Assembly: GCA_014155875.1 (NCBI GenBank)
Contig: JACEFZ010028136.1
Coordinates: 62,001-126,000, forward strand
Length of the DNA: 64,000 nucleotides
Direction of reading: 5' to 3'
DNA from: Cepaea nemoralis
Lineage: Eukaryota > Mollusca > Gastropoda > Stylommatophora > Helicidae
Positions 1 through 10,944 of this stretch are shown here, one piece after another. The position numbers were made by a program, and so were the translations under genes. Under the pieces are notes generated by a model. The model was not told the DNA's origin. It was given only the letters and a program-made list of their open reading frames with translations, and did not search any database. Each line of letters opens with the position of its first letter. The stretch's first letter is position 1.

Positions 1-150
1 TGCCTCGTGCTCCGAGGGTTGTGGTTCGATTCCGGACATACTAACATTCGGTTCACTGATGCAATTTACTCGGAGACTCATGGGGGTCGTCGCTAGAGCT
101 ACGGAGTTGGTGATTTATGAGAAACTTTCGGCTTGGCCGTCCTGTGGAAA
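1..150 (+). mobile_element. SINE fragment, cut by window start
   Basis: A B-box-like motif (ggttcgattcc, 23-33) of a tRNA-derived RNA polymerase III promoter sits at the very start, so the tRNA-like head is truncated. Downstream, the motif acggagtt at 101-108 with its surroundings resembles the body of the SINE at 38015-38420. The two are probably the same family, though this copy is diverged. No coding potential is seen. Confidence 0.4.
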
Positions 151-433
151 GAGATAGATCCATATGGGATCAAACCCGCTGCACAAAAGTCCATCTTCTT
201 GCCATTAAACCTGTTAAAAGCCTGTGAGCATAATATTCTATGCTCTTGTACCAAGAGGGTAACCCCCACTTCCTCCAGATTATGTATATTATCAGTTGAT
301 TTTTAAGAAATCCGATATCAGGAAGGATGCGAACATCATCATACAGCACATGCAACTGTATTTATGCGTGTGTATCCTGTATTAAAGAGGTTTACGTGGC
401 AAGAGAGGTTTAAAGCGCAAGCACTTAAACTTC
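151..433. other. Unique sequence and left flank of a tandem duplication
   Basis: No gene is recognised. From about 319 onward the sequence reappears at 1739 (offset 1420), so this is the left flank of the duplicated segment. Confidence 0.6.
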
Positions 434-1475
434 CAATGCACTGAGGGCGAGATGGTGGATTCATACCAAACAATGCACTGAGGACGAGATGGTGGATTCA
501 TACCAAACAATGCACTGACAGCGAGATGGTGGATTCATACCACACAATGCACTGAGGGCGAGATGGTGGATTCATTACCACACAATGCACTGACGGCGCG
601 AGATGGTGGATTCATACCACACAATGCACTGACGGCGAGATGGTGGATTCATACTACACAATGCACTGAGGGCGAGATGGTGGATTCATACCAAACAATG
701 CACTGACAGCGAGATGGTGGATTCATACCACACTATGCACTGACGGCAAGATGGTGGATTCATACCACACATTGCACTGAGGGCGAGATGGGGATTCATA
801 CCACACAATGCACTGACAGCGAGATGGTGGATTCCTACCACACAATGCACTGACGGCGAGATGGTGGAATCATACCAAACAATGCACTGACAGCGAGATG
901 GTGGATTCATACCACACAATGCACTGAGGGCGAGATGGTGGATTCATACCACACAATGCACCGAGGGCGAGATGGTGGATTCATACCACACAATGCACTG
1001 ACGGCGGCGAGATGGTGGGTTCATACCACACAATGCACTGAGGGCGAGATGGTGGATTCATACCACACAATGCACTGAGGGCGAGATGGTGGATTCATAC
1101 CAAACAATGCACTGAGGGCGAGATGGTGGATTCATACCACACAATGCACTGACAGCGAGACGGTGGATTCATAACACACAATGCACTGACAGCGAGACGG
1201 TGGATTCATAACACACAATGCACTGACAGCGAGATGGTGGATTCATACCACACAATGCACTGAGGGCGAGATGGTGGATTCATACCAAACAATGCACTGA
1301 CAGCGAGATGGTGGATTCATACCACACAATGCACTGACGGCGAGATGGTGGATTCATATCAAACAATGCACTGAGGGCGAGATGGTGGATTCATACCACA
1401 CAATGCACTGACAGCGAGATGGTGGATTCATACCACACAATGCACTGACGGCGAGATGGTGGATTCATACCAAAC
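434..1475. repeat. 37-bp minisatellite, array 1 (~28 units)
   Basis: Head-to-tail units of 37 bp with core gcgagatggtggattcatac and variable tri- or tetranucleotides after cactga (gggc, cagc, cggc). Substitution variants mark individual units. No spacer-like unique sequence lies between units, so this is not a CRISPR array. Confidence 0.95.
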
Positions 1476-1738
1476 ACCGGTCAGTTGCATTAAACGTTTA
1501 CTTCTCGTTCAAAAACCAATGGCAAACTACTGAACTTAAGATTTCCTGAAAAATTTACCTGGAGTTTATCTCAATGTCCTGATAAAGACATGCAACATTT
1601 GTTTGTCCTGTATTATATCATATCTTGTGTGTCACATAACCCATTTCATGTAAATCACACCCTACTGTTTTATATCGTGGCTTATGTATTTCATAACCCA
1701 TTTCATGTTAGTCACACCCCACTGTATTATATCGATAA
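1476..1738 (+). repeat. SINE family I remnant plus two 57-bp units
   Basis: The stretch around 1497-1595 resembles the 3' body of the tRNA-derived SINE family seen complete at 60493-60742 (shared motif tggcaaactactgaac). It is followed by about two units of the 57-bp repeat found at 4510-4858. The whole block recurs at 4374-4638. Confidence 0.6.
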
Positions 1739-1852
1739 CAGGAAGGATGCGAACATCATCATACAGCACATGCAACTGTATTTATGCGTGTGTATCCTGT
1801 ATTAAAGAGGTTTACGTGGCAAGAGAGGTTTAAAGCGCAAGCACTTAAACTT

Positions 1853-4380
1853 CCAATGCTCTGAGGGCGAAATGGTGGATTCATACCAAACAATGCACTG
1901 AGGGCGAGATGGTGGATTCATACCAAACAATGCACTGACAGCGAGATGGTGGATTCATACCACACAATGCACTGAGGGCGAGATGGTGGATTCATACCAC
2001 ACAATGCACTGACGGCGGCGAGATGGTGGATTCATACCACACAATGCACTGACGGCGAGATGGTGGATTCATACTACACAATGCACTGAGGGCGAGATGG
2101 TGGATTCATACCAAACAATGCACTGACAGCGAGATGGTGGATTCATACCACACTATGCACTGACGGCAAGATGGTGGATTCATACCACACATTGCACTGA
2201 GGGCGAGATGGGGATTCATACCACACAATGCACTGACAGCGAGATGGTGGATTCCTACCACACAATGCACTGACGGCGAGATGGTGGAATCATACCAAAC
2301 AATGCACTGACAGCGAGATGGTGGATTCATACCACACAATGCACTGAGGGCGAGATGGTGGATTCATACCACACAATGCACCGAGGGCGAGATGGTGGAT
2401 TCATACCACACAATGCACTGACGGCGGCGAGATGGTGGGTTCATACCACACAATGCACTGAGGGCGAGATGGTGGATTCATACCACACAATGCACTGAGG
2501 GCGAGATGGTGGATTCATACCAAACAATGCACTGAGGGCGAGATGGTGGATTCATACCACACAATGCACTGACAGCGAGACGGTGGATTCATAACACACA
2601 ATGCACTGACAGCGAGACGGTGGATTCATAACACACAATGCACTGACAGCGAGATGGTGGATTCATACCACACAATGCACTGAGGGCGAGATGGTGGATT
2701 CATACCAAACAATGCACTGACAGCGAGATGGTGGATTCATACCACACAATGCACTGACGGCGAGATGGTGGATTCATATCAAACAATGCACTGAGGGCGA
2801 GATGGTGGATTCATACCACACAATGCACTGACAGCGAGATGGTGGATTCATACCACACAATGCACTGACAGCGAGATGGTGGATTCATACCAAACAATGC
2901 ACTGACAGCGAGATGGTGGATTCATACCACACAATGTACTGAGGGCGAGATGGTGGATTCATACCACACAATGCACTGACAGCGAGATGGTGGATTCATA
3001 CCACACAATGCACTGACAGCGAGATGGTGGATTCATACCACACAATGCACTGAGGGCGAGATGGTGGATTCATACCAAACAATGCACTGAGGGCGAGATG
3101 GTGGATTCATCCACACAATGCACTGACAGCGAGATGGTGGATTCATACCACACAATGCACTGAGGGCGAGATGGTGGATTCATACCAAACAATGCACTGA
3201 GGGTGAGATGGTGGATTCATACTAAACAATGCACTGAGGGCGAGATGGTGGATTCATACCACACAATGCACTGAGGGCGAGATGGTGGATTCATACCACA
3301 CAATGCACTGACAGCGAGATGGTGGATTCATACCACACAATGCACTGACGGCGAAATGGTGGATTCATACCACACAATTCACTGACAGCGAGATGGTGGA
3401 TTCATACCACACAATGCACTGACAGCGAGATGGTAGATTCATACCACACAATGCACTGACAGCGAGATGGTGGATTCATACCACACAATGCATTGAGGAC
3501 GAGGTGATGGATTCATACCACACAATGCACTGACAGCGAGATGGTGGATTCATACCACACAATGCACTGACAGCGAGATGGTGGATTCATACCAAACAAT
3601 GCACTGAGGGCGAGATGGTGGATTCATACCAAACAATGCACTGAGGGCGAGATGGTGGATTCATACCACACAATGCACTGACAGCGAGATGGTGGATTCA
3701 TACCACACAATGCACTGACGGCGAAATGGTGGATTCATACCACACAATTCACTGACAGCGAGATGGTGGATTCATACCACACAATGTACTGAGGGCGAGA
3801 TGGTAGATTCATACCACACAATGCACTGACAGCGAGATGGTGGATTCATACCACACAATGCATTGAGGACGAGATGATGGATTCATACCACACAATGCAC
3901 TGACAGCGAGATGGTGGATTCATACCACACAATGCACTGACAGCGAGATGATGGATTCATACCAAACAATGCACTGAGGGCGAGATGGTGGATTCATACC
4001 AAACAATGCACTGAGGGCGAGATGGTGGATTCATACCAAACAATGCACTGACAGCGAGATGGTGGATTCATACCACACAATGCACTGAGGGCGAGATGGT
4101 GGATTCATACCACACAATGCACTGACGGCGGCGAGATGGTGGATTCATACCACACAATGCACTGAGGGTGAGATGGTGGATTCATACCAAACAATGCACT
4201 GACAGCGAGATGGTGGATTCATACCACACTATGCACTGACGGCGAGATGGTGGATTCATACCACACAATGCACTGAGGGGCGAGATGTTGGATTCATACC
4301 ACACAATGCACTGACAGCGAGATGGTGGATTCATACCACACAATGCACTGACGGCGAGATGGTGGATTCATACCAAACAC
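1853..4380. repeat. 37-bp minisatellite, array 2 (~68 units)
   Basis: Same 37-bp unit as array 1. The first ~28 units follow array 1 unit for unit; the remaining ~40 are additional. A block with a diagnostic gaggacgag variant recurs near 3487 and 3863, showing internal multi-unit duplication. Confidence 0.95.
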
Positions 4381-4509
4381 CGGTCAGTTGCATTAAACGT
4401 TTACTTCTCGTTCAAAAACCAATGGCAAACTACTGAACTTAAGATTTCCTGAAAAATTTACCTGGAGTTTATCTCAATGTCCTGATAAAGACATGCAACA
4501 TTTGTTTGT

Positions 4510-4858
4510 CCTGTATTATATCATATCTTGTGTGTCACATAACCCATTTCATGTAAATCACACCCTACTGTTTTATATCGTGGCTTATGTATTTCATAAC
4601 CCATTTCATGTTAGTCACACCCCACTGTATTATATCGTGGCTTGTGTATTTCATAACCCATTTCATGTAAGTCACACTCCACTGTATTATATTGTGGCTT
4701 GTGTATTTCATAACCCATTTCATGTAAGTCGCACACCACTGTATTATATCGTGTCTTGTGTGTCTCATAACCCAATTCATGTAAATCACACCCCACTGTA
4801 TTATATCGTGTCTTGTGTATATCATAACCCATTTCATGCAAGCCACACCCCACTGCCA
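4510..4858. repeat. 57-bp minisatellite (~6 units)
   Basis: Units of 57 bp containing cataacccatttcatg followed by tcacaccccactgtattata. The unit is 19 codons, so frames stay open on both strands. The resulting peptides are repeat translations without recognisable domains. Confidence 0.9.
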
Positions 4859-4859
4859 T

Positions 4860-5072
4860 TTATATATCTCAACAATGAACTTACCCAAAAGCAAGCATCC
4901 AGAACTGCTCCTTCATATTTATGTAATCCACGGACCCCTGACTCAAACGCATATGTGTATATGTAGTTGGCAAATGAAGACTGGGGAATAGAACGTTTCA
5001 CTGACATGAGTACATATAACTGTGGCAAATCAACATCTATGGCTTCTGCTAGCAAATGTAAACACATGATAT
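4860..5072. other. Short unique spacer
   Basis: About 210 bases between two minisatellites. No gene or element recognised. Confidence 0.5.
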
Positions 5073-6520
5073 AAGTCACACTGTTGTTATCTGTTATACA
5101 GCCCCTACATCACAGATACAAGTCACACTGTTGTTATCTGTTATACAGCCCCTGCGTCACAGATACAAGTCACACTGTTGTTATCTGTTATACAGCCCCT
5201 GCGTCACAGATACAAGTCACACTGTTGTTATCTGTTATACAGCCCCTACATCACAGATACAAGTCACACTGTTGTTATCTGTTATACAGCCCCTGCGTCA
5301 CAGATACAAGTCACACTGTTGTTATCTGTTATACAGCCCCTGCGTCACAGATACAAGTCACACTGTTGTTATCTGTTATACAGCCCCTACATCACAGATA
5401 CAAGTCACACTGTTGTTATCTGTTATACAGCCCCTACATCACAGATACAAGCTACACTGTTTTTATCTGTTATATAGCCCCTACATCACAGATACAAGTC
5501 ACACTGTTGTTATCTGTTATACAGCCCCTACATCACAGATACAAGTTACACTATTGTTATCTGTTATACAGCCCCTACATCACAGATACAAGTCACACTG
5601 TTGTTATCTGTTATATAGCCCCTACATCACAGATACAAGCTACACTGTTTTTATCTGTTATATAGCCCCTACATCACAGATACAATTTACACTATTGTTA
5701 TCTGTTATACAGCCCCTACATCACAGATACAAGCCACACTGTTGTAATCTGTTATATAGCCCCTACATCACAGATACAAGTTACACTATTGTTATCTGTT
5801 ATACAGCCCCTACATCACAGATACAAGTCACACTGTTGTTATCTGTTATACAGCCCCTACATCACAGATACAAGCTACACTGTTTTTATCTGTTATATAG
5901 CCCCTAAATCACAGATACAAGTCACACTGTTGTTATCTGTTATACAGCCCCTACATCACAGATACAAGTTACACTATTGTTATCTGTTATACAGCCCCTA
6001 CATCACAGATACAAGTCACACTGTTGTTATCTGTTATATAGCCCCTACATCACAGATACAAGCTACACTGTTTTTATCTGTTATATAGCCCCTACATCAC
6101 AGATACAAGTTACACTATTGTTATCTGTTATACAGCCCCTACATCACAGATACAAGCCACACTGTTGTTATCTGTTATATAGCCCCTACATCACAGATAC
6201 AAGTTACACTATTGTTATCTGTTATACAGCCCCTACATCACAGATACAAGTCACACTGTTTTTATCTGTTATACAGCCCCTACATCACAGATACAAGTTA
6301 CACTATTGTTATCTGTTATACAGCCCCTACATCACAGATACAAGTCACACTGTTGTTATCTGTTATACAGCCCTGCGTCACAGATACAAGTCAAATGTTG
6401 TTATCTGTTATACAGCCCCTACATCACAGATACAAGTTATACTGTTGTTATCTATTATACAGCCCCTACATCACAGATACAAGTCACTCTGTTGTTATCT
6501 GTTACACAGCCCCTACGTCA
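5073..6520. repeat. 47-bp minisatellite A (~31 units)
   Basis: Units of 47 bp built on gttatctgttatacagcccc then tacatcacagatacaag. Variants (tacag/tatag, gtcac/gctac/gttac) recur in blocks, which points to multi-unit duplications. Because 47 is not a multiple of 3, three frames rotate and give several long but meaningless ORFs. The sequence is unrelated to the 47-bp satellite at 10945-22240. Confidence 0.95.
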
Positions 6521-6600
6521 TAGGTGGAGATTTTAACCATTTGACTTAGGCTCCCAGGTCTATCCGGCCTAATATTTTTTAAAGTAAAACATTAAAGGAC
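6521..6600 (+). mobile_element. SINE family II fragment
   Basis: A stretch with ggctcccaggtc followed by ggcctaa resembles the middle of the SINE at 57400-57600. It is short and diverged. Confidence 0.35.
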
Positions 6601-6642
6601 ATATCTACAAACCTTAGACGACTTGGAATTAAGGTGCTAGAC

Positions 6643-7027
6643 CAGTGGTTCTCAACCGGTGGGGAATTCCCCCCCCCCCCCCCAGGGGGGAATTTTGGGG
6701 TTTCCAGGGGGGGGGGATGAAGATTATTTCAAGATCGCGTTAATACAAGAACCGATTACTTGATCTTGTTTTTCCTTTCATACTTTACGCTTCTGTACGC
6801 ATCACCCTTCTGAAATTCATTTTATAACGTAAGTAGATCCGCAAATCACATTTTATGTAGATGTCTATACTTGTTTTAGTATGTGCTATTAAATTTAGCT
6901 TCAATTATTACGTATACCGTGTAGGGGCAGGGGGAAATGTTTAGGGAGGAAATACAAAGGGGGGGGGGGGGGGGAATGACGTTCTAAAATATGGTAAGGG
7001 GGAATGATGTCCTAAAAATATTGTGAA

Positions 7028-7061
<34 letters not shown>

Positions 7062-7124
7062 AATGACAATCCCTAAAAATATGGTGAAGGGGGGAACTGA
7101 CCTAAAACAGGTTGAGAACCACTG
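6643..7124. mobile_element. Non-autonomous hAT transposon (MITE), 482 bp
   Basis: Terminal inverted repeats cagtggttctcaacc (6643-6657) and ggttgagaaccactg (7110-7124) are perfect complements and match the well-known termini of hAT elements. They are flanked by the perfect 8-bp target-site duplication tgctagac (6635-6642 and 7125-7132), as expected for hAT transposases. The interior has no transposase and holds long homopolymers: about 15 C from 6669, 16 G from 6959 and 31 G from 7030. Confidence 0.93.
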
Positions 7125-7137
7125 TGCTAGACGTATA

Positions 7138-7944
7138 CAGTCAAACCTCGGTTTTCGTCGGTAATCCGTCCGAAAACAATCGTCGAAATTCGAAACCGAC
7201 GAAAACTGAGGCAATTATTTCCATATGAATCAATGTAAATGCAATTAATTCGTTCTAGAAACTCCAAAATACATACCAAAAAACACATTTTATAGAGAAT
7301 AAATATAGTGTTTAATACTATCTTTCATTCCTCCAACCTTGTCCGAACTCGCACCATCGCCGTGCCCAGTAACACTGTGTTTGCCAGTGAGCCTGTTGAA
7401 TGTTACTGCTGGCCTTAAAATCACTAAGTATACTAGCACTCGTACCAAGCACTTTCTTACTGAGATCGGCATACAACAGTCTGGCCTTTTCACATATGAT
7501 TGCCTCCGAAACAGAATCGCCATCTAACTGTTTTTGATTTATCCAAGCTAATAATAACCATTCAACATCTTAAATTGTTTGCAATCTCTGTTCCGTTAGC
7601 ACATTCACGCCTTAGGCTACATTTGCCTCCTTTATTGCTGTTTGCTTTCCGCCACAATGCAAGTTCATCGTGGATGGCGAACTTCCTGTACATGCAAGCC
7701 GATTTCAGCAATCGTAACTGCCGCTCACGTATGTTATTATTAGCAAGTGATGCTCACACAACGAAAAACAACGCCAAACTGAGCCAAACGCGTGGGTCCC
7801 TTTGTTTTCGCAGAATTAGCAGCGAGGTCGCGTGGACACGTGGACGAAATCCGAGGCAGACGACGAAAACCGAAACACATTTTTCGCGGAGAAAAGAATC
7901 GACGAAACCCGAAACCGACGGCAACGAAAACCGAGGTTTGAATA
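7138..7944 (-). mobile_element. Decayed pogo/Tigger-like DNA transposon
   Basis: The left end cagtcaaacctcggtttt (7138-7155) and right end aaaaccgaggtttga (7927-7941) are inverted repeats beside TA dinucleotides, as in the pogo branch of Tc1/mariner. On the minus strand, roughly 7690 to 7300, transposase relics can be read in shifted frames: a segment with WINQKQLDGDSVSEAI and then ICEKARLLYADLSKK, followed after a frameshift by a segment with GKHSVTGHGDGASSDK. These match the CENP-B/Tigger DNA-binding region. No DDE catalytic domain is visible, so the element is internally deleted and inactive. It starts 13 bp from the end of the hAT MITE. Confidence 0.8.
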
Positions 7945-8690
7945 TATCGTGGACGCTGTGGTCAGTGTCATGTTGGCCGCCTGTACATCCTAAGACATCC
8001 ACTGATACCCGTGTAAGGCCGGGTTGACAGAGGAGACACGGTCAGTTATTCAAAGTTTGCTTCTGAGCGAATTAGAAACCACTACCACCGGGCAATCCAT
8101 AGATGCTCAGTCTCAGGCAGCAGATGTCGCAAAGTGTAGGTGCCAGTCGTTGAACAGACACACTGGTTGTAAAACACGTCGACTCTGTCCTGCCATACAA
8201 CACCCCACTCCCCCACTCCCCCCCCCCCCCCCCCCCCCACAGCCATTACCGAGTCCACACTTAACACCTTAAACCTCAACAGACAAATATGGTGGAGGGG
8301 TTCTCCTGAATCTAAGAAAATTCAGCAAAGAAGACAGTCTGTACCAACTGGAAGGTTTTCAAGTGACTTCAGAGCAGACAGGGGAACCGAAAACTGCAGC
8401 AGAAATGTTGTTAACAGAGAGAAATAAAGAGAAACCAAACAAAAAATATAGCTATCTTTACAGAACCGAAATCAGTTGTTACAATACTGAAGAGAAGAAA
8501 CGGTATAGAACTTGCTGACCTAAGGGTATAACTATATGAACTATGCCAGAAATCCGAAAGGTGATGTTATACAATGGACTCACTCACTATGTAACATACC
8601 CGGAAATGGAGAAGTCCACAGATTGACAAAGTAAGGTAAAAGACTACCTCAGCCTGATATAGACATAACTATGATGGGTCCAATATATTT
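7945..8690. other. No recognised gene; C-rich tract
   Basis: A plus-strand frame at 8024-8272 carries a few Cys-rich residues (KCRCQS, then CKTRRLC) that loosely recall the Cys-rich tail of some transposon proteins, but this is too weak to name. It runs into a 21-base C tract at 8218-8238. The remaining ~400 bases show nothing recognisable. Confidence 0.4.
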
Positions 8691-9060
8691 ATGAAAAGAA
8701 ATTATAGAGCGGATGCTAGGATGTACAGACCAGATGGAAACAGAGGAAGAGGCCGACCACGTAAACGTTGGACGGAGGGAATAGCAGAGTCCATGGGAAT
8801 ATCGATATATGAAGCCCATAATCTGGCACTCTCACGATGTTTATACTTCACCTCGACACCGCAAGGTACAAGAGGAACATGATGAGATGAGATGAGATGA
8901 GCTAGGAAGAAGAAGGCCAAAGAGAAGATGGGTGAAGGATATGGCGGATGATCTCCAAATGGATGTATCGGACGCGAGACATCCTGCTTATGAAGTTATC
9001 CGGATGGTTGTTATAGGAGCGAGGCTTCTGCAAGGGACATGCTACTGAATGAATGAATAA
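8691..9060 (+). mobile_element. Two consecutive LINE 3'-end relics
   Basis: Two plus-strand peptides typical of non-LTR retrotransposon C-termini follow each other: GRGRPRKRWTEGIAESMGI (near 8740-8800) and a second with RRRPKRRWVKDMADDLQMD (near 8905-8960). Each carries the basic GRPRKRW-type tail seen at the end of RTE-like ORFs. Between them lies a short (gatga)n run at 8878-8902. Neither has an upstream reverse transcriptase. Confidence 0.55.
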
Positions 9061-9097
9061 ATGAATGGAGGAATGAATGAATGAATGAATGAATGAA
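9045..9097. repeat. (TGAA)n microsatellite
   Basis: Tetranucleotide repeat directly after the LINE tail. Such repeats often form the 3' tail of non-LTR elements. Confidence 0.85.
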
Positions 9098-9109
9098 TTA
9101 TAGAGCCAA

Positions 9110-9450
9110 ATAGAAACCAGAGCATCCAGGCCTCCCGAAAGAGAGGCACATTGACAACTCTACCTAGGAGAACAAACAACAATATTCAGACTCAGAATGG
9201 GACACAACAGGCTGAAATGCCATGTTTAATAAACTACAGATCGGTGATAATGATGAATTTAACTGTGGAACTGGTTAAATATGACAGCTAAACCATGGTT
9301 TCAAGAGTGTCCGACATACAGAACAGAGACAAACTAGTTTGGCCTACACCTGTTCTATTTGAGGACAAACTCTAGGGGATGATAACAAGCTCCCGGTGTG
9401 CGAAGATGAAGACGAAGAAGTGCTGTTTATAAAGCAGTGTTCTGCGATGT
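9110..9450 (+). mobile_element. LINE C-terminal relic with CxCGTG motif
   Basis: Plus-strand reading gives IFRLRMGHNRLKCHV, then after a one-base shift NKLQIGDNDEFNCGTG, then further shifted CPTYRTE. This order (RxGHNRL, CxCGTG, CP-x-Y) is the C-terminal zinc-knuckle region common to many non-LTR retrotransposons. At least two frame breaks and a stop make it a relic. Confidence 0.5.
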
Positions 9451-9656
9451 ACAGATCTGGAAGAATGTCGATATGTTATATTTTATCATCACTGTATTCT
9501 AATAATGTTTCTGCAGCCTTTAAGTTTAACCTTTGATTGTTTGTAAAATGGTCTCTGGTTCACTTTCATGAACCTACTATATTACCCATAATATTGTTGC
9601 CAAGAATACCCTCCTAAGTCACCTATCTATTCTCCAGGCAGACCCAGTCACTCGCG

Positions 9657-10157
9657 ATGTCTTTTCAGAGGCCCCCCCCCCCCCCCTTTCACCTGGTGGC
9701 TTACAGGCGGGATCGTAACCTCAGGGATGTGCTGGTCCATAGCAGTCTACCTCAACCTCAACAGTCTCTTCCTGGCACGATGGCTTGTCTTCGATCACGT
9801 TGTAAGACCTTCCCTCATTTACTTCAAACCCAGAGTCTGGCATTCCCTAAGACCACTTTCCACATTCGTGAGGGTTTCTCACGCACGAGTCGCAACGTTA
9901 TATATGGGATCATCTGCATACGTTGCGACATGAGATATACTGGAGAAATAGATCCACGTCTTGCTGACAGATTTAGACAACACCTATCTGATATCAACAG
10001 TGGTGCCAAGAAATCGGTATCCACACACATTAGCAGTTTTGACCCCTTTGGCATGGCAGGCATACAGATCACGGCGCTCAGATCGTGCGCATCTCACGAA
10101 CGTGATCGTAAGACATTGGAAAACCGCCTCATCTTCCAGTTGGGTTCACGTTCACAA

Positions 10158-10189
<32 letters not shown>

Positions 10190-10211
10190 ACAGCCTCAAT
10201 GTCCAACATAG
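9657..10211 (+). pseudogene. Penelope-like element, C-terminal GIY-YIG endonuclease fragment
   Basis: The 184-codon frame matches the C-terminus of Penelope-like retroelements. After a poly-Pro stretch encoded by a C run come RRDRNLRDVLVHSSL, the Cys motif SRCKT, and a GIY-YIG core NVIYGIICIRC followed by YTGEIDPRLADRFRQHL, which supplies the two Tyr motifs, the Arg helix and the following His. A downstream ENRLIFQLGS contains the conserved Glu region. In living elements this domain nicks target DNA for reverse transcription. No upstream reverse transcriptase is visible, so the copy is 5' truncated. Its 3' end runs into a 31-base C tract (10159-10189). The ATG at 9657 is probably not a true start; the frame is simply open from there. 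Confidence 0.75.
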
Positions 10212-10287
10212 TTTCATTTAACTTCCACCCTCCCCTCCACCCTTTTCCACCCCCGAAGTTGTATAGCCCACTAGAAAAACGTGAGAG

Positions 10288-10512
10288 TGTATCCTTTACA
10301 GAACGTAGCAATCAACGCTAGCACTAATTTTGCTGCTTGTTATTTCTTGGCAGGTTTGCTGTCGGTGGCTTGCTTTCTGAGCGACCGGCACTCATGCCAT
10401 TCTATGCAAACCAACGCAGGGCGGACTGCATTCCAAGCGCCAACCGCCGTGTTCCTACGCGGTATGCGGGAGTGCGTACTATACCTCGCCACAGAGCCGG
10501 CTGTAGTTCACA
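10288..10512 (-). mobile_element. SINE family I copy
   Basis: Read on the minus strand, it begins with a tRNA-like head (gagccggctctgtggcgagg) and continues into the body shared with copies at 30645-30795, 52165-52415, 60493-60742 and 62288-62530. It is diverged. Confidence 0.6.
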
Positions 10513-10809
10513 GCTAATCCGCTTTTCACCATTCGCTCACATGGGCGTCCCCCATCCCTCTCACCGGGCGGCAAAGCCAATCCCTGTCGCCCATCGACCC
10601 GTTTAAACCATATATCCGGTTCTTTCCATTCACATCAAATGGTAAGCGCTTAACCAGGATTCGGATAAGTAACCTTTGTATTTTCACGTAGTGTTTCTCG
10701 TGTAGTTGTGTTTCTGTTTGTTCTGTGCTCACGAAGGCTTTGGCTGCAACGTCCATTTTGTTTCTTGTAATCTTGTTCTAGTAAAGCTCACAATATACTT
10801 CTCGTGTTT

Positions 10810-10851
10810 GTTTGTTTTTTTTTTTTGTTTTTTGTTTTTTTGTTTTTTGTT

Positions 10852-10882
<31 letters not shown>

Positions 10883-10883
10883 G
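10810..10883. repeat. T-rich then G homopolymer tract
   Basis: T-rich run interrupted by single g, then about 22 consecutive G (10862-10883). Confidence 0.9.
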
Positions 10884-10944
10884 TGGTGATTTCATTCTCT
10901 TGATTCTTCATACATATTGCCACTAAAACCATGTATGTTTTTGT

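Larger units (their letters stand above)
319..1738. repeat. 1.42-kb tandem segmental duplication, copy 1
   Basis: The flank 319-433, the first ~28 minisatellite units in the same variant order, and the start of the right flank recur with offset 1420 from 1739 onward. A variant-rich stretch at 686-919 is identical to 2106-2339. The right flank 1471-1738 recurs at 4374-4638 (offset 2903). The block was therefore duplicated in tandem and the second copy later gained, or the first lost, about 40 internal units. Confidence 0.85.

Noticed and set aside
434..4380. Regular repeats resembling a CRISPR array
   Set aside because: The repeats are contiguous 37-bp units with no unique spacers, and the context is eukaryotic.
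5084..6549. Several long plus-strand ORFs (up to 258 codons)
   Set aside because: They are the three rotating frames of the 47-bp minisatellite A, with no unique domain.
6643..7124. A G-quadruplex regulatory element as the primary annotation
   Set aside because: G runs may fold that way, but the perfect TIRs and TSD show the block is a transposon; the run lengths may be assembly-dependent.
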